Shown piece by piece: positions 1 through 5,851 of a DNA stretch of 10,768 nucleotides. Under the pieces are notes generated by a model that saw only the letters and a list, made by a program, of their open reading frames with translations, searched no databases and was not told the DNA's origin. The translations under genes were made by a program, and so were the position numbers. Origin of the DNA: an uncultured Bacilli bacterium (GTDB lineage Bacteria; Bacillota_I; Bacilli_A; RF39; UBA660); NCBI GenBank assembly GCA_934130105.1, contig CAKOXL010000034.1:1-10768 (forward strand), given 5' to 3'. Positions within the stretch are counted from its first letter, which is position 1; each line of letters starts with the position of its first letter.

Positions 1-347
1 TCTTCATCTAAAGTGGAATCACTCTTTTTCCTTGCTGTTACTTCATATGAAATACTAGAGTTCATTTCTATCGTTGAGGTTATTTTAAAATCAAATACCT
101 TTCCTTCTCCTGTTTGAAGTTTACCCTCTTCATCACTTATTGGAAAAGCATCTGTTAAACTAATACCTTTTCCTATACCACTTACTTCAGTATATAGAAA
201 GTTTATCTTACCTGTTTTTATGATATTATCAGTTACACCTGTTTTAGAATAAGTAAATAACGAATAACTGACTCCTACTGTAATTAGTATTAAGCTTAAC
301 ACTGCTACTAGTGTTAAAAATATCTGTTTCTTTTTATTATTATTCAT
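1..347 (-). CDS. Secreted/surface protein with TasA/SipW-type signal segment (partial, C-terminus off left edge)
   Basis: Only the first 115 residues are visible; the reading frame is open to the left edge. The protein starts with a short basic stretch (MNNNKKKQ), then a hydrophobic segment at about residues 9-28, followed by SYSLFTYSKTG. That layout resembles the signal segment of the TasA/camelysin family, whose members are processed by the SipW-type signal peptidase and exported as surface or fibre proteins. The visible mature part is polar, with alternating strand-like stretches, and no catalytic motif is visible. The start at 347 is supported by a strong GGAGGAG site four bases upstream. 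A candidate promoter lies at 426-453. No SipW peptidase is in the window. The family call is inference from the signal segment and length is unknown, so any small exported protein with a membrane anchor would fit. Confidence 0.75.
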   Translation of the reverse strand, partial: MNNNKKKQIFLTLVAVLSLILITVGVSYSLFTYSKTGVTDNIIKTGKINFLYTEVSGIGKGISLTDAFPISDEEGKLQTGEGKVFDFKITSTIEMNSSISYEVTARKKSDSTLDE

Positions 348-425
348 CTTACTCCTCCATACTTTTATAGTTAACTAAAATAGGTAATTAATACCATTTA
401 TAGACTTCTATCTTAATATAATAAA

Positions 426-453
426 AGTATATCATAAAATTGCTCACTCTAAA
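426..453 (-). promoter_or_regulatory. Candidate promoter for the leftward secreted-protein gene
   Basis: Read on the minus strand, an extended -10 (TGA followed by TATACT, 426-434) sits 16 bp from a weak -35 (TTTAGA, 448-453). This would start transcription near 419 and give a leader of about 70 nt. The -35 lies inside the inverted repeat TTGCTC-N9-GAGCAA at 440-460. The assignment rests on consensus matching only. Confidence 0.4.
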
Positions 454-460
454 AGAGCAA
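440..460. repeat. Inverted repeat TTGCTC-N9-GAGCAA, possible operator
   Basis: Perfect 6-bp arms at 440-445 and 455-460 are separated by 9 bp. The repeat covers the candidate -35 and spacer of the leftward promoter. It has no adjacent U-tract, so it is not a terminator, and its position would suit a regulator-binding site. The rest of the 348-582 intergenic stretch holds two shorter palindromes, TAGTTAACTA at 368-377 and GGTAATTAATACC at 383-395, but no RNA gene that I recognise. Confidence 0.3.
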
Positions 461-582
461 GACATATAATTCTTTTACTTCGCACCAGATAATATTTTAA
501 GACAGGTAAAATAATTAGTAAAATATTGGGTTTGGTAACTATACAGCATTTTTATCTTAACATATAGTAAAATGGTGATTGT

Positions 583-1188
583 ATGCTTTACTTTGAATTA
601 TTTATACTAATTATTACATTATCACTTGATACATTAATAGCTAGTATATCAATGGGAATAGAAAAAATTAGAGTTTCAATAGTTTCAATATTAATTTTAA
701 ATACAATTAGTAGTATCTTTTTAGCTATATCGTGCTTATGTGGCAATACTATATTAACTTTATTTAATAATAGTATAATTTCTTATCTACCAAATATAAT
801 CATTATATTGATTGGTGTTAGTAAAATAATTAAACCTGTATATAAAAAAATAACTTCTAAAAAGAATGGATTTAATATTAAATGTTTATTTAAAATCTAC
901 TACAATCCTGAAAAAGCTGATTTGGATAATTCCAAAACTTTATCCATTAAAGAAATAATATTATTAAGTATTACTTTATCATTTGATAATCTTATTGCTG
1001 GTAGTAGTTTAGGCTTTTATATAAATTTTATTAACTTAATAATATTATTTAACTTCTTCTTTGGTAGCATTTTATTTTTTATACTTAATAGATTATTTTT
1101 AAGAATAAATTTAAAAAGTAATATAGATATTTCCTTTATTAGTGGAATTATCTTTATTTTGGTTGGTATTTCAAGAATAATAATTTAG
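583..1188 (+). CDS. ytaF: YtaF/MntP-family membrane protein
   Basis: This 201-residue, very hydrophobic protein has about six predicted membrane segments in two similar halves. The first half carries SLDT at 14-17 in the first helix. The second half carries SFDN at 133-136 after a charged loop. The conserved acidic residues (Asp16, Asp135) are the hallmark of the MntP manganese-exporter fold. The loop at about 108-125 (NPEKADLDNSK, then a SxKE motif) matches the pattern of the YtaF branch, named a sporulation membrane protein in Bacillus but of unproven activity. Length is close to that of YtaF. The start at 583 is preceded by GGTGAT at 574-579. The alpha/beta hydrolase gene follows 43 bp downstream on the same strand. 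No manganese (yybP-ykoY) riboswitch was recognised upstream. Cation export is inferred from the family; a role in sporulation cannot be judged. Confidence 0.8.
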   Translation: MLYFELFILIITLSLDTLIASISMGIEKIRVSIVSILILNTISSIFLAISCLCGNTILTLFNNSIISYLPNIIIILIGVSKIIKPVYKKITSKKNGFNIKCLFKIYYNPEKADLDNSKTLSIKEIILLSITLSFDNLIAGSSLGFYINFINLIILFNFFFGSILFFILNRLFLRINLKSNIDISFISGIIFILVGISRIII

Positions 1189-1231
1189 AATTTTTTTATT
1201 TAACGTGCATAAATTACATTAGGTGATTATC

Positions 1232-2023
1232 ATGTATTTTAAAAATAAAGGTATCAACTTATATTATGAAAAACATGGAAACGGTAAAAAAAGCGTCGTT
1301 ATTTTGCCAGGCTGGGGTGATACTAGAAAAACATTTTCATATATGATTTCTTTTTTAGAAAAATATTTTACTGTTTATATAGTTGACTACCCTGGTTTCG
1401 GTAATAGTAATTTCCCAGAGGTAGATTTAACCATTTATGATTATAGCGATATTATTTATAATTTTATTAAATTTATAAAGGTAGATGATCCTGTTTTAAT
1501 AGGACACTCATTTGGTGGCAGAATAATAATAACATTACTTGGTTACTATAATTATAAATTTTCTAACGTTATTTTAATAAATAGTGCTGGAATTAAACCT
1601 AGAAAAACATTAAAAAGCAAAATTAGAAATATTGGCTACAAACTACTGCAAAAAGTAGCTAGCATATTACCTAAAAAATTAAGAGAACGTTATAGAAAAT
1701 ATCTTTTTAATAAATTTGCATCAGATGACTATAAAAATCTTAATGATAACATGAAAAAAACATTCAAGAATATCGTAAATGCAGACTTAAAAACCTTTAT
1801 TAAAAACATTAAATCAAGAGTTTTAATTATCTGGGGAAATAAAGATGATGCAACACCAGTAAGTGATGCATATGAAATGAATAAGCTAATAAATGAATCA
1901 GAATTAATTGTTTTAGATAATGTATCACACTTTTCTTACTTAGAAAAACCATACCTGATAAATTCTATTATTTTTGAACAGCTAAAAGATGAAATAGCAG
2001 AAAAAAAAGGCCCTAATGCCTAA
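1232..2023 (+). CDS. Alpha/beta-hydrolase family protein
   Basis: This 263-residue protein has the full alpha/beta-hydrolase layout. The oxyanion-hole strand is PGWGD at 26-30 and the nucleophile elbow GHSFGG at 91-96 carries Ser93. A cap region rich in Lys/Arg spans about 120-180. The acid is in WGNKDD at 201-206 (Asp205 most likely) and the catalytic His233 is in SHFSY. The substrate cannot be read from sequence; esterases, lipases and related serine hydrolases share this pattern. No signal peptide is seen, so it is probably cytosolic. The ATG at 1232 is preferred over the in-frame GTG at 1223 because that GTG lies inside the ribosome binding site AGGTGATT (1221-1228). It probably shares a transcript with the membrane protein gene 43 bp upstream. 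It ends 10 bp before the stop of a convergent gene. Confidence 0.88.
   Translation: MYFKNKGINLYYEKHGNGKKSVVILPGWGDTRKTFSYMISFLEKYFTVYIVDYPGFGNSNFPEVDLTIYDYSDIIYNFIKFIKVDDPVLIGHSFGGRIIITLLGYYNYKFSNVILINSAGIKPRKTLKSKIRNIGYKLLQKVASILPKKLRERYRKYLFNKFASDDYKNLNDNMKKTFKNIVNADLKTFIKNIKSRVLIIWGNKDDATPVSDAYEMNKLINESELIVLDNVSHFSYLEKPYLINSIIFEQLKDEIAEKKGPNA
2001..2021 (-). terminator. Possible terminator of the 102-residue membrane protein gene, inside the hydrolase 3' end
   Basis: On the minus strand a short AGGC/GCCT stem (2018-2021 with 2008-2011, six-base loop) is followed at once by seven more U residues (2001-2007). The stem is only 4 bp, but the location just after the stop of the leftward gene fits. 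It overlaps the last codons of the convergent hydrolase gene. Confidence 0.4.
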
Positions 2024-2033
2024 TAATGTTATT

Positions 2034-2342
2034 TTATCTTTTTTTCCATAATATTCTTACAGTATAGAATAAAAATAATGCAAACATTGCAACATAAATC
2101 CAAATCAATACTGTACTTAAGATGCCATCTGTATATTTATATATTATACTTGGTATGCTTTCTGGAAAATACTTACTGATAAAGCTACTAATTTCACTAA
2201 CACCTAAATTCTTTTTAATAAATGTTAAAATTCTAAAAAAGATATCAAGTGATGCTATAAAATAAACACTACTATCAAGTCTTCTAAAAAAACATACACC
2301 AGCAACAATTAATACAATTAATAATACTACATCAAAACTCAT
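2034..2342 (-). CDS. Small membrane protein of unknown function (102 aa)
   Basis: I do not recognise this protein. It has a hydrophobic N-terminal segment at about residues 4-19 and a second, weaker hydrophobic or amphipathic stretch at about 26-42. A polar loop with Ser, Lys and Pro follows. A strong membrane helix at about 73-95 then ends in the basic tail RILWKKR. This suggests two or three membrane passes and no enzymatic motif. The start at 2342 has a GAGG site (2352-2355) nine bases upstream, which supports a real gene. A strong terminator of the preceding minus-strand gene lies just upstream, so this gene probably has its own promoter in 2343-2395. I could not find a convincing -35/-10 pair there. 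Confidence 0.7.
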   Translation of the reverse strand: MSFDVVLLIVLIVAGVCFFRRLDSSVYFIASLDIFFRILTFIKKNLGVSEISSFISKYFPESIPSIIYKYTDGILSTVLIWIYVAMFALFLFYTVRILWKKR

Positions 2343-2386
2343 ACAAATACCTCACTTATTATCATTTAGAATAGTAACATAAAACC

Positions 2387-2421
2387 AAAAAAAATACAAT
2401 CCCCTTAAAAAAAGGAATTGT
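2387..2421 (-). terminator. Strong intrinsic terminator of the queH operon
   Basis: Read on the minus strand, an 11-bp stem including two G-U pairs (2411-2421 with 2396-2406) closes a four-U loop. It is followed by one A and eight U residues (2387-2394). The upstream arm encodes the last codons and stop of the metallo-beta-lactamase-fold gene, so the terminator overlaps coding sequence. Confidence 0.85.
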
Positions 2422-2926
2422 GTTTTTTTTCATAATTTAAAGTTGTTTTTAGACCGTGACCTGGATATAAAGTGATATCATCTTCCATTTTAATTAGTTT
2501 AGAAATACTATCTTTCATTTTTATAAAGCTTCCACCATCTAAATCACATCTTCCTATACTATTTAAGAAAACAAAATCACCAACAAACATAACTTTATCT
2601 TCCTTAAAATAGAAACTTATAGAATCATCAGTGTGCCCTGGATTATATATTACAGAAAAAGAAAATGGTCCTATAATGTAGTTTTGTTCTTTTAAGTTAT
2701 TAAAATCATAAACTTTGGTATTATAGTTTTCCAATATTTCTTTTAATGCACCAACATGATCAAAATGGTGATGAGTTAGTAATATTCCTAATACTTCTTT
2801 TCCAATTAGATGTTCATTAATTTTTGCATATTCAGCACCAGGATCTACAACTAAGCATTTATTATCTTGTGTTAAAATATAACAGTTAGTATCTAATTCT
2901 CCTACTACGACTCTTTCTATTTTCAT
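2405..2926 (-). CDS. Metallo-beta-lactamase-fold hydrolase, glyoxalase II-like
   Basis: This 173-residue cytosolic protein carries the full zinc-ligand set of the metallo-beta-lactamase superfamily. The first motif is THHHFDH at 51-57 (His52, His54, Asp56, His57). His98 lies in PGHT, Asp117 in VGD and His157 in PGHG. The short chain with an N-terminal GELDTNCYIL start resembles the YqgX/glyoxalase II-like group, which often hydrolyses thioesters such as S-lactoylglutathione or related thiols. It is shorter than typical YqgX proteins (about 210 residues), mostly at the C-terminus. The start at 2926 has an AAAGGG site (2935-2940). It is the last gene of a three-gene leftward unit, 37 bp after the 133-residue unknown protein. 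The true substrate is not known. Confidence 0.88.
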   Translation of the reverse strand: MKIERVVVGELDTNCYILTQDNKCLVVDPGAEYAKINEHLIGKEVLGILLTHHHFDHVGALKEILENYNTKVYDFNNLKEQNYIIGPFSFSVIYNPGHTDDSISFYFKEDKVMFVGDFVFLNSIGRCDLDGGSFIKMKDSISKLIKMEDDITLYPGHGLKTTLNYEKKHNSFF

Positions 2927-2963
2927 TTTATTTACCCTTTCATTTTTTAGTGATACTTTATAA

Positions 2964-3365
2964 CTATTTTTTTAACTTTCTTATTTTTATATTTTCTTTT
3001 TTACCAATCGATATTTTATATATACTGCTAATAGAAATAATATCTATCTTATCCTCGTTTATATATAACCTTTTTATTACTTCCCCTTTTTTCTTCTTTT
3101 CTAGTAATAACAAATTAGCATTTTCTAGTTTAAATGTAAATCTTTTTGCTAGTGAACAATCTTTCAAAAAGGGGTCAAACTGTGATGGATGTTTAAGCAT
3201 CCATGTTTCCATGTGTTCAATATCACCATCAGTTAAGGCTGTATAATTAATCTCATCTTCACTATTAAAATATAGAGAAAATAAAGAATTATTAACAGCA
3301 AGATTACTAATTGGCAAAACTTCATCTATATTATATTTTTCTTTTATTTGTGTTGCTGTTAGCAT
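2964..3365 (-). CDS. Uncharacterised protein, 133 aa
   Basis: I do not recognise a family. The protein is soluble, with no membrane segment or signal peptide. The N-terminal part (1-60) is acidic and mixed. The middle carries WMLKHPSQFDPFLKDC at 55-70. The C-terminal half alternates hydrophobic and charged residues, as in a beta-rich domain, and ends in a lysine/arginine-rich tail. The single cysteine is Cys70. A good AAAGGAG site lies eight to nine bases before the start at 3365. The gene sits in line between queH (34-bp gap) and the metallo-hydrolase (37-bp gap), so the three are probably co-transcribed. This context does not define its job. An open frame also runs on the opposite strand here, but this one has the ribosome binding site and operon fit. 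Confidence 0.75.
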   Translation of the reverse strand: MLTATQIKEKYNIDEVLPISNLAVNNSLFSLYFNSEDEINYTALTDGDIEHMETWMLKHPSQFDPFLKDCSLAKRFTFKLENANLLLLEKKKKGEVIKRLYINEDKIDIISISSIYKISIGKKENIKIRKLKK

Positions 3366-3399
3366 AACTATTCTCCTTTATAAAATAGTATGCCAAAAA

Positions 3400-4029
3400 T
3401 TAGTTATTATTCCTTTTTTGCCTTTCTATTTTTGAATAAATACAACCACAATAATCTTGACGATATAAACCATATATTTTAGAAAGTTCAATACTTCTTT
3501 TATAACCATTTTTCTTTTTGAAATCAGCTGGTAGATAATGTATGTCATATTCTTTTTCTAGATTTCTTCCTATTTCATTAATCCATGAACTGTTTTTATA
3601 AGGACTAATTGATAAAGTGGTAGCAAAGTAATCAAAATTATTATCTTTTGCAGTAATAGCAGTTTTTTTCATTCTAAGTGAGTAGCACAAATAACATCTT
3701 TTTTCGCCTTCTTTTAAGTTTTCTAAGCCAGATGCTATTTTAAAAAACTCCATACTATCATAATCACAATCTAGAAAACTAACTTTATTTTTTGTAGGAA
3801 ACTCTTTGATAAAACGTTTTTCTTCTTCTTTTCTTTTTAAATATTCCTCTTCAGGATAAATATTAGGATTATAGTAAAAAATGGTTATATTAAAGTAATT
3901 AGCTAATAATTCAAGTACATAACTAGAACAAGGAGCACAACAACTATGTAATAGTAAACTAGGTGTATTATTTTTTTCTTGTTCCATTTTTATGATTTTT
4001 TCCATTTCTATCTGTTCATTTTGTATCAT
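3400..4029 (-). CDS. queH: Epoxyqueuosine reductase QueH
   Basis: QueH (formerly DUF208) reduces epoxyqueuosine to queuosine in the wobble position of GUN-anticodon tRNAs, replacing the unrelated QueG. The 209-residue protein shows the diagnostic cysteine pattern. HSCCAPCSSY at 28-37 gives Cys30, Cys31 and Cys34. RCYLCYSLR at 111-119 gives Cys112 and Cys115. YCGCIYS at 193-199 gives Cys194 and Cys196. In the family these cysteines bind an iron-sulfur cluster and a second metal and form a redox pair. Also typical are YYNPNI at 52-57 and TTLSISPYK at 137-145. The start at 4029 has GAGGTGG four bases upstream. It is the first gene of a leftward three-gene unit with a candidate promoter at 4054-4082. 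No other queuosine gene is in the window, so the modification must be completed by genes elsewhere. Confidence 0.94.
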   Translation of the reverse strand: MIQNEQIEMEKIIKMEQEKNNTPSLLLHSCCAPCSSYVLELLANYFNITIFYYNPNIYPEEEYLKRKEEEKRFIKEFPTKNKVSFLDCDYDSMEFFKIASGLENLKEGEKRCYLCYSLRMKKTAITAKDNNFDYFATTLSISPYKNSSWINEIGRNLEKEYDIHYLPADFKKKNGYKRSIELSKIYGLYRQDYCGCIYSKIERQKRNNN

Positions 4030-4053
4030 AGTACCACCTCAATAATTAACATT

Positions 4054-4082
4054 AGTTTAGCATTTTTTATTTTACTAGTAAA
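4054..4082 (-). promoter_or_regulatory. Candidate promoter of the queH operon
   Basis: On the minus strand a TTTACT -35 (4077-4082) and a TAAACT -10 (4054-4059) are 17 bp apart. A TG sits one base upstream of the -10 (extended -10). It lies between the yebC terminator and the queH ribosome binding site, which is where an independent promoter is needed. Confidence 0.5.
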
Positions 4083-4093
4083 TACTGGCAAAG

Positions 4094-4121
4094 AAAAAAG
4101 TAGTAAAAATATTTACCACTT
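4094..4121 (-). terminator. Intrinsic terminator of yebC
   Basis: On the minus strand a stem GTGGTAAA/TTTACTAC (4112-4119 with 4100-4107, one G-U pair) closes a four-base loop. It can be extended by A-U pairs at its base and runs into six U residues (4094-4099). It begins directly after the yebC stop codon. Confidence 0.85.
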
Positions 4122-4843
4122 TATTCACTTAAATTATGATATACATTTTGAACATCATCTATATCTTCTAAAGCATCAATTAAATTGTATACTTTTTGTT
4201 TAGTTTCTTCGTCTTCTACTTCGATTTGATTAGAAGCAATATAAGTAATTTCACTAGTTAAAAAGTCTTTGATACCCATTTGTTCCATAGCTTCTTTTAC
4301 TTTTAAGAAATTATCTGGTGTTGTATAAACTTCGTAAGTATCATCATTTACAATAAAATCATCAGCGCCATTATCTAAAACGGTCATCATTAGTTCATCT
4401 TCATCAACAGTTTTCTCAACAACAATAACACCACGTCTTTCAAACATATAACTTACGCTACCATCAGTTCCTAAATTACCGCCTTTTTTAGTTAATGCTG
4501 TTCTAACTAACATAGCAGTACGATTTCTGTTATCAGTTAAACAATCAACCATAAAAGCAATACCAGCTGGACCATAACCCTCATAGCGAATGTTTTCATA
4601 ATCTTCACCACCTTGTGATCCTACTGCTTTATCGATTGCTTTTTGAATATTATCTTTAGGCATATTTTGGCTACGACATTTTTCAATTACCATTCTAAGT
4701 GATGGGTTAGTATCAGGATCTCCATTAGTACCCTTGGCTACTACATAAATTTCTTTTGCTAATTTTTGAAAAACTTTTCCACGTTCGGCATCAATTAATC
4801 CTTTTTTACGATGAATTGTTGCCCATTTTGAATGTCCACTCAT
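4121..4843 (-). CDS. yebC: YebC/PmpR-family protein
   Basis: This 240-residue protein matches the YebC/PmpR family along its full length. It has the invariant N-terminus MSGHSKWATIHRKKG with the start of the helical domain, and GDPDTNPSLRMVIEKC at about 41-56. MPKDNIQKAI lies at about 60-69, YEGYGPAGIA at about 89-98, and DNRNRTA and the GGNLGTDGSVSYMF segment follow. Family members were first described as transcriptional regulators. Recent work shows that YebC-type proteins act on the ribosome and relieve stalling at proline stretches, so a translation role is as likely as DNA binding. The start at 4843 has an AAGGAG site (4851-4856). It appears monocistronic, with a perfect TATAAT about 30 bp upstream and a strong terminator at its stop codon. 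Confidence 0.96.
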   Translation of the reverse strand: MSGHSKWATIHRKKGLIDAERGKVFQKLAKEIYVVAKGTNGDPDTNPSLRMVIEKCRSQNMPKDNIQKAIDKAVGSQGGEDYENIRYEGYGPAGIAFMVDCLTDNRNRTAMLVRTALTKKGGNLGTDGSVSYMFERRGVIVVEKTVDEDELMMTVLDNGADDFIVNDDTYEVYTTPDNFLKVKEAMEQMGIKDFLTSEITYIASNQIEVEDEETKQKVYNLIDALEDIDDVQNVYHNLSE

Positions 4844-4873
4844 AGTTATTCTCCTTTTTTTATTAATTCGTTA

Positions 4874-4884
4874 ATTATATTATC
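4874..4884 (-). promoter_or_regulatory. Candidate -10 element for yebC
   Basis: The minus strand reads GATAATATAAT here, giving a perfect TATAAT (4874-4879) overlapping a second GATAAT (4879-4884). No good -35 is seen at 16-18 bp. The spacing to the yebC ribosome binding site is suitable for a short leader. Confidence 0.4.
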
Positions 4885-4910
4885 ATATTTTTTTTAAATT
4901 GAAAAGATTT

Positions 4911-4936
4911 ATTACTACTAGATAGTAGCTAGTAAT
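4911..4936 (-). terminator. Hairpin across the holA stop codon, possible weak terminator
   Basis: ATTACTA (4911-4917) pairs with TAGTAAT (4930-4936), with an inner CTA/TAG extension and one bulged C. The hairpin contains the holA stop codon. On the minus strand it is followed by AAATCTTTTC, a poor U-tract, so termination here would be weak and read-through into yebC is possible. Confidence 0.35.
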
Positions 4937-5850
4937 ATTTCAAATTCAACCATACCATTAGTTTTACCAGATTTTATATCTAAATCAAGTTGAGATAATT
5001 TTTCTAGTTTTTCTAATAAAAGATTTTCTGTATATTTATATGATTGTTCTCTAGCAAGTTTTACTGGATATTCATGAACTTTTAATATTTTACTAATATT
5101 TTGATCACTATTACCATCATTTAATAAAACTTTTACTTGATATATTAAGCGGATTTTATTAGCTAAAATACGAATGATATTAACAATTTGTTCACCACGA
5201 AGCAAAAAATCTTGATATAGTGTAAATGCTTCTTTTTTGTTACCTGATAAAATATGATCGACTAAATGAAAAATATTATTATCCATACTCTTCATTACTA
5301 TTTCCTTAATATCATTTGCAGTAATTACTTTTTCATCTATTTTATATAGCTTTAATTTTTCGATTTCATTAAAAACTCTTTCATAGTCATTATCACAATA
5401 TTCTAGTAACAGTTTTATTACTTGATTATCCATTTTATAATCTTCTAGTCTTTTTTTAATCATACCGTTTATATCGGTTAATTCTTCAATAACAGTTGAA
5501 TTTTTATAGTACAAAGATGTTATTTTTTTTCTTTTATCTATATTATCACATATTAGTATTAGAATGTTTTCTTGGCTTGGATTATTTATATATTTTTCAA
5601 ATTTTTCTAAATTGTGTTCAACTAATGATTTTGCTTTATCACTTGATAAAAAAGAAGCATTATGGCCAATGATTACTTTTTTATTTGTAAGAAAGTTATA
5701 AGTATCTAAATCTTCAACTAATCTTTCAATTGGTACTTCAAGTAGATCATAGTGAACCACTTCAGCTTCTTTATTAGATTTTAAAATTTCATTTAGTTTG
5801 TTATCAAGTGTTACTTTATCGTTAGTTACTATTAAATAGTTATTATTCAT
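4918..5850 (-). CDS. holA: DNA polymerase III subunit delta (HolA)
   Basis: HolA is the clamp-loader subunit that opens the sliding beta clamp. The 310-residue protein has the HolA order. An N-terminal Rossmann-like domain with NYLIVTNDKV at the start lacks a working P-loop, as expected for delta. It carries the strand VIIGHNASFL at 59-68 and ILILICDNIDKRKK at about 96-109. The middle helical domain contains LLLEYCDNDYERVFNEIEKL, and the C-terminal collar domain contains FLLRGEQIVNIIRILANKIR. It ends with the family-typical D-x-x-IKSG pattern near 290 followed by an E-rich helix. It is somewhat shorter than the usual 330-350 residues. The start codon lies 1 bp after the alaS stop. The nearest purine-rich site (AAGGA) is 12 bases away, so translation is probably coupled to alaS. 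Pairing with alaS under a T-box is unusual. Confidence 0.9.
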   Translation of the reverse strand: MNNNYLIVTNDKVTLDNKLNEILKSNKEAEVVHYDLLEVPIERLVEDLDTYNFLTNKKVIIGHNASFLSSDKAKSLVEHNLEKFEKYINNPSQENILILICDNIDKRKKITSLYYKNSTVIEELTDINGMIKKRLEDYKMDNQVIKLLLEYCDNDYERVFNEIEKLKLYKIDEKVITANDIKEIVMKSMDNNIFHLVDHILSGNKKEAFTLYQDFLLRGEQIVNIIRILANKIRLIYQVKVLLNDGNSDQNISKILKVHEYPVKLAREQSYKYTENLLLEKLEKLSQLDLDIKSGKTNGMVEFEILLATI

Positions 5851-5851
5851 A

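Noticed and set aside
348..582. Manganese riboswitch upstream of the MntP/YtaF-like gene
   Set aside because: I could not find the conserved yybP-ykoY core; the one clear inverted repeat (440-460) better fits an operator for the opposite gene.
1223..1231. GTG start three codons upstream for the alpha/beta hydrolase
   Set aside because: This GTG is part of the AGGTGATT ribosome binding site that correctly positions the ATG at 1232.
2950..3246. Open frame of 98 residues on the plus strand
   Set aside because: It lies antisense to the 133-residue gene, is rich in Phe/Ser/Ile as expected for the reverse of Lys/Glu-rich coding sequence, and has no good ribosome binding site.
3979..4203. Open frame of 74 residues on the plus strand
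   Set aside because: It runs across the queH start, the intergenic terminator and the end of yebC on the opposite strand, with no supporting start site.
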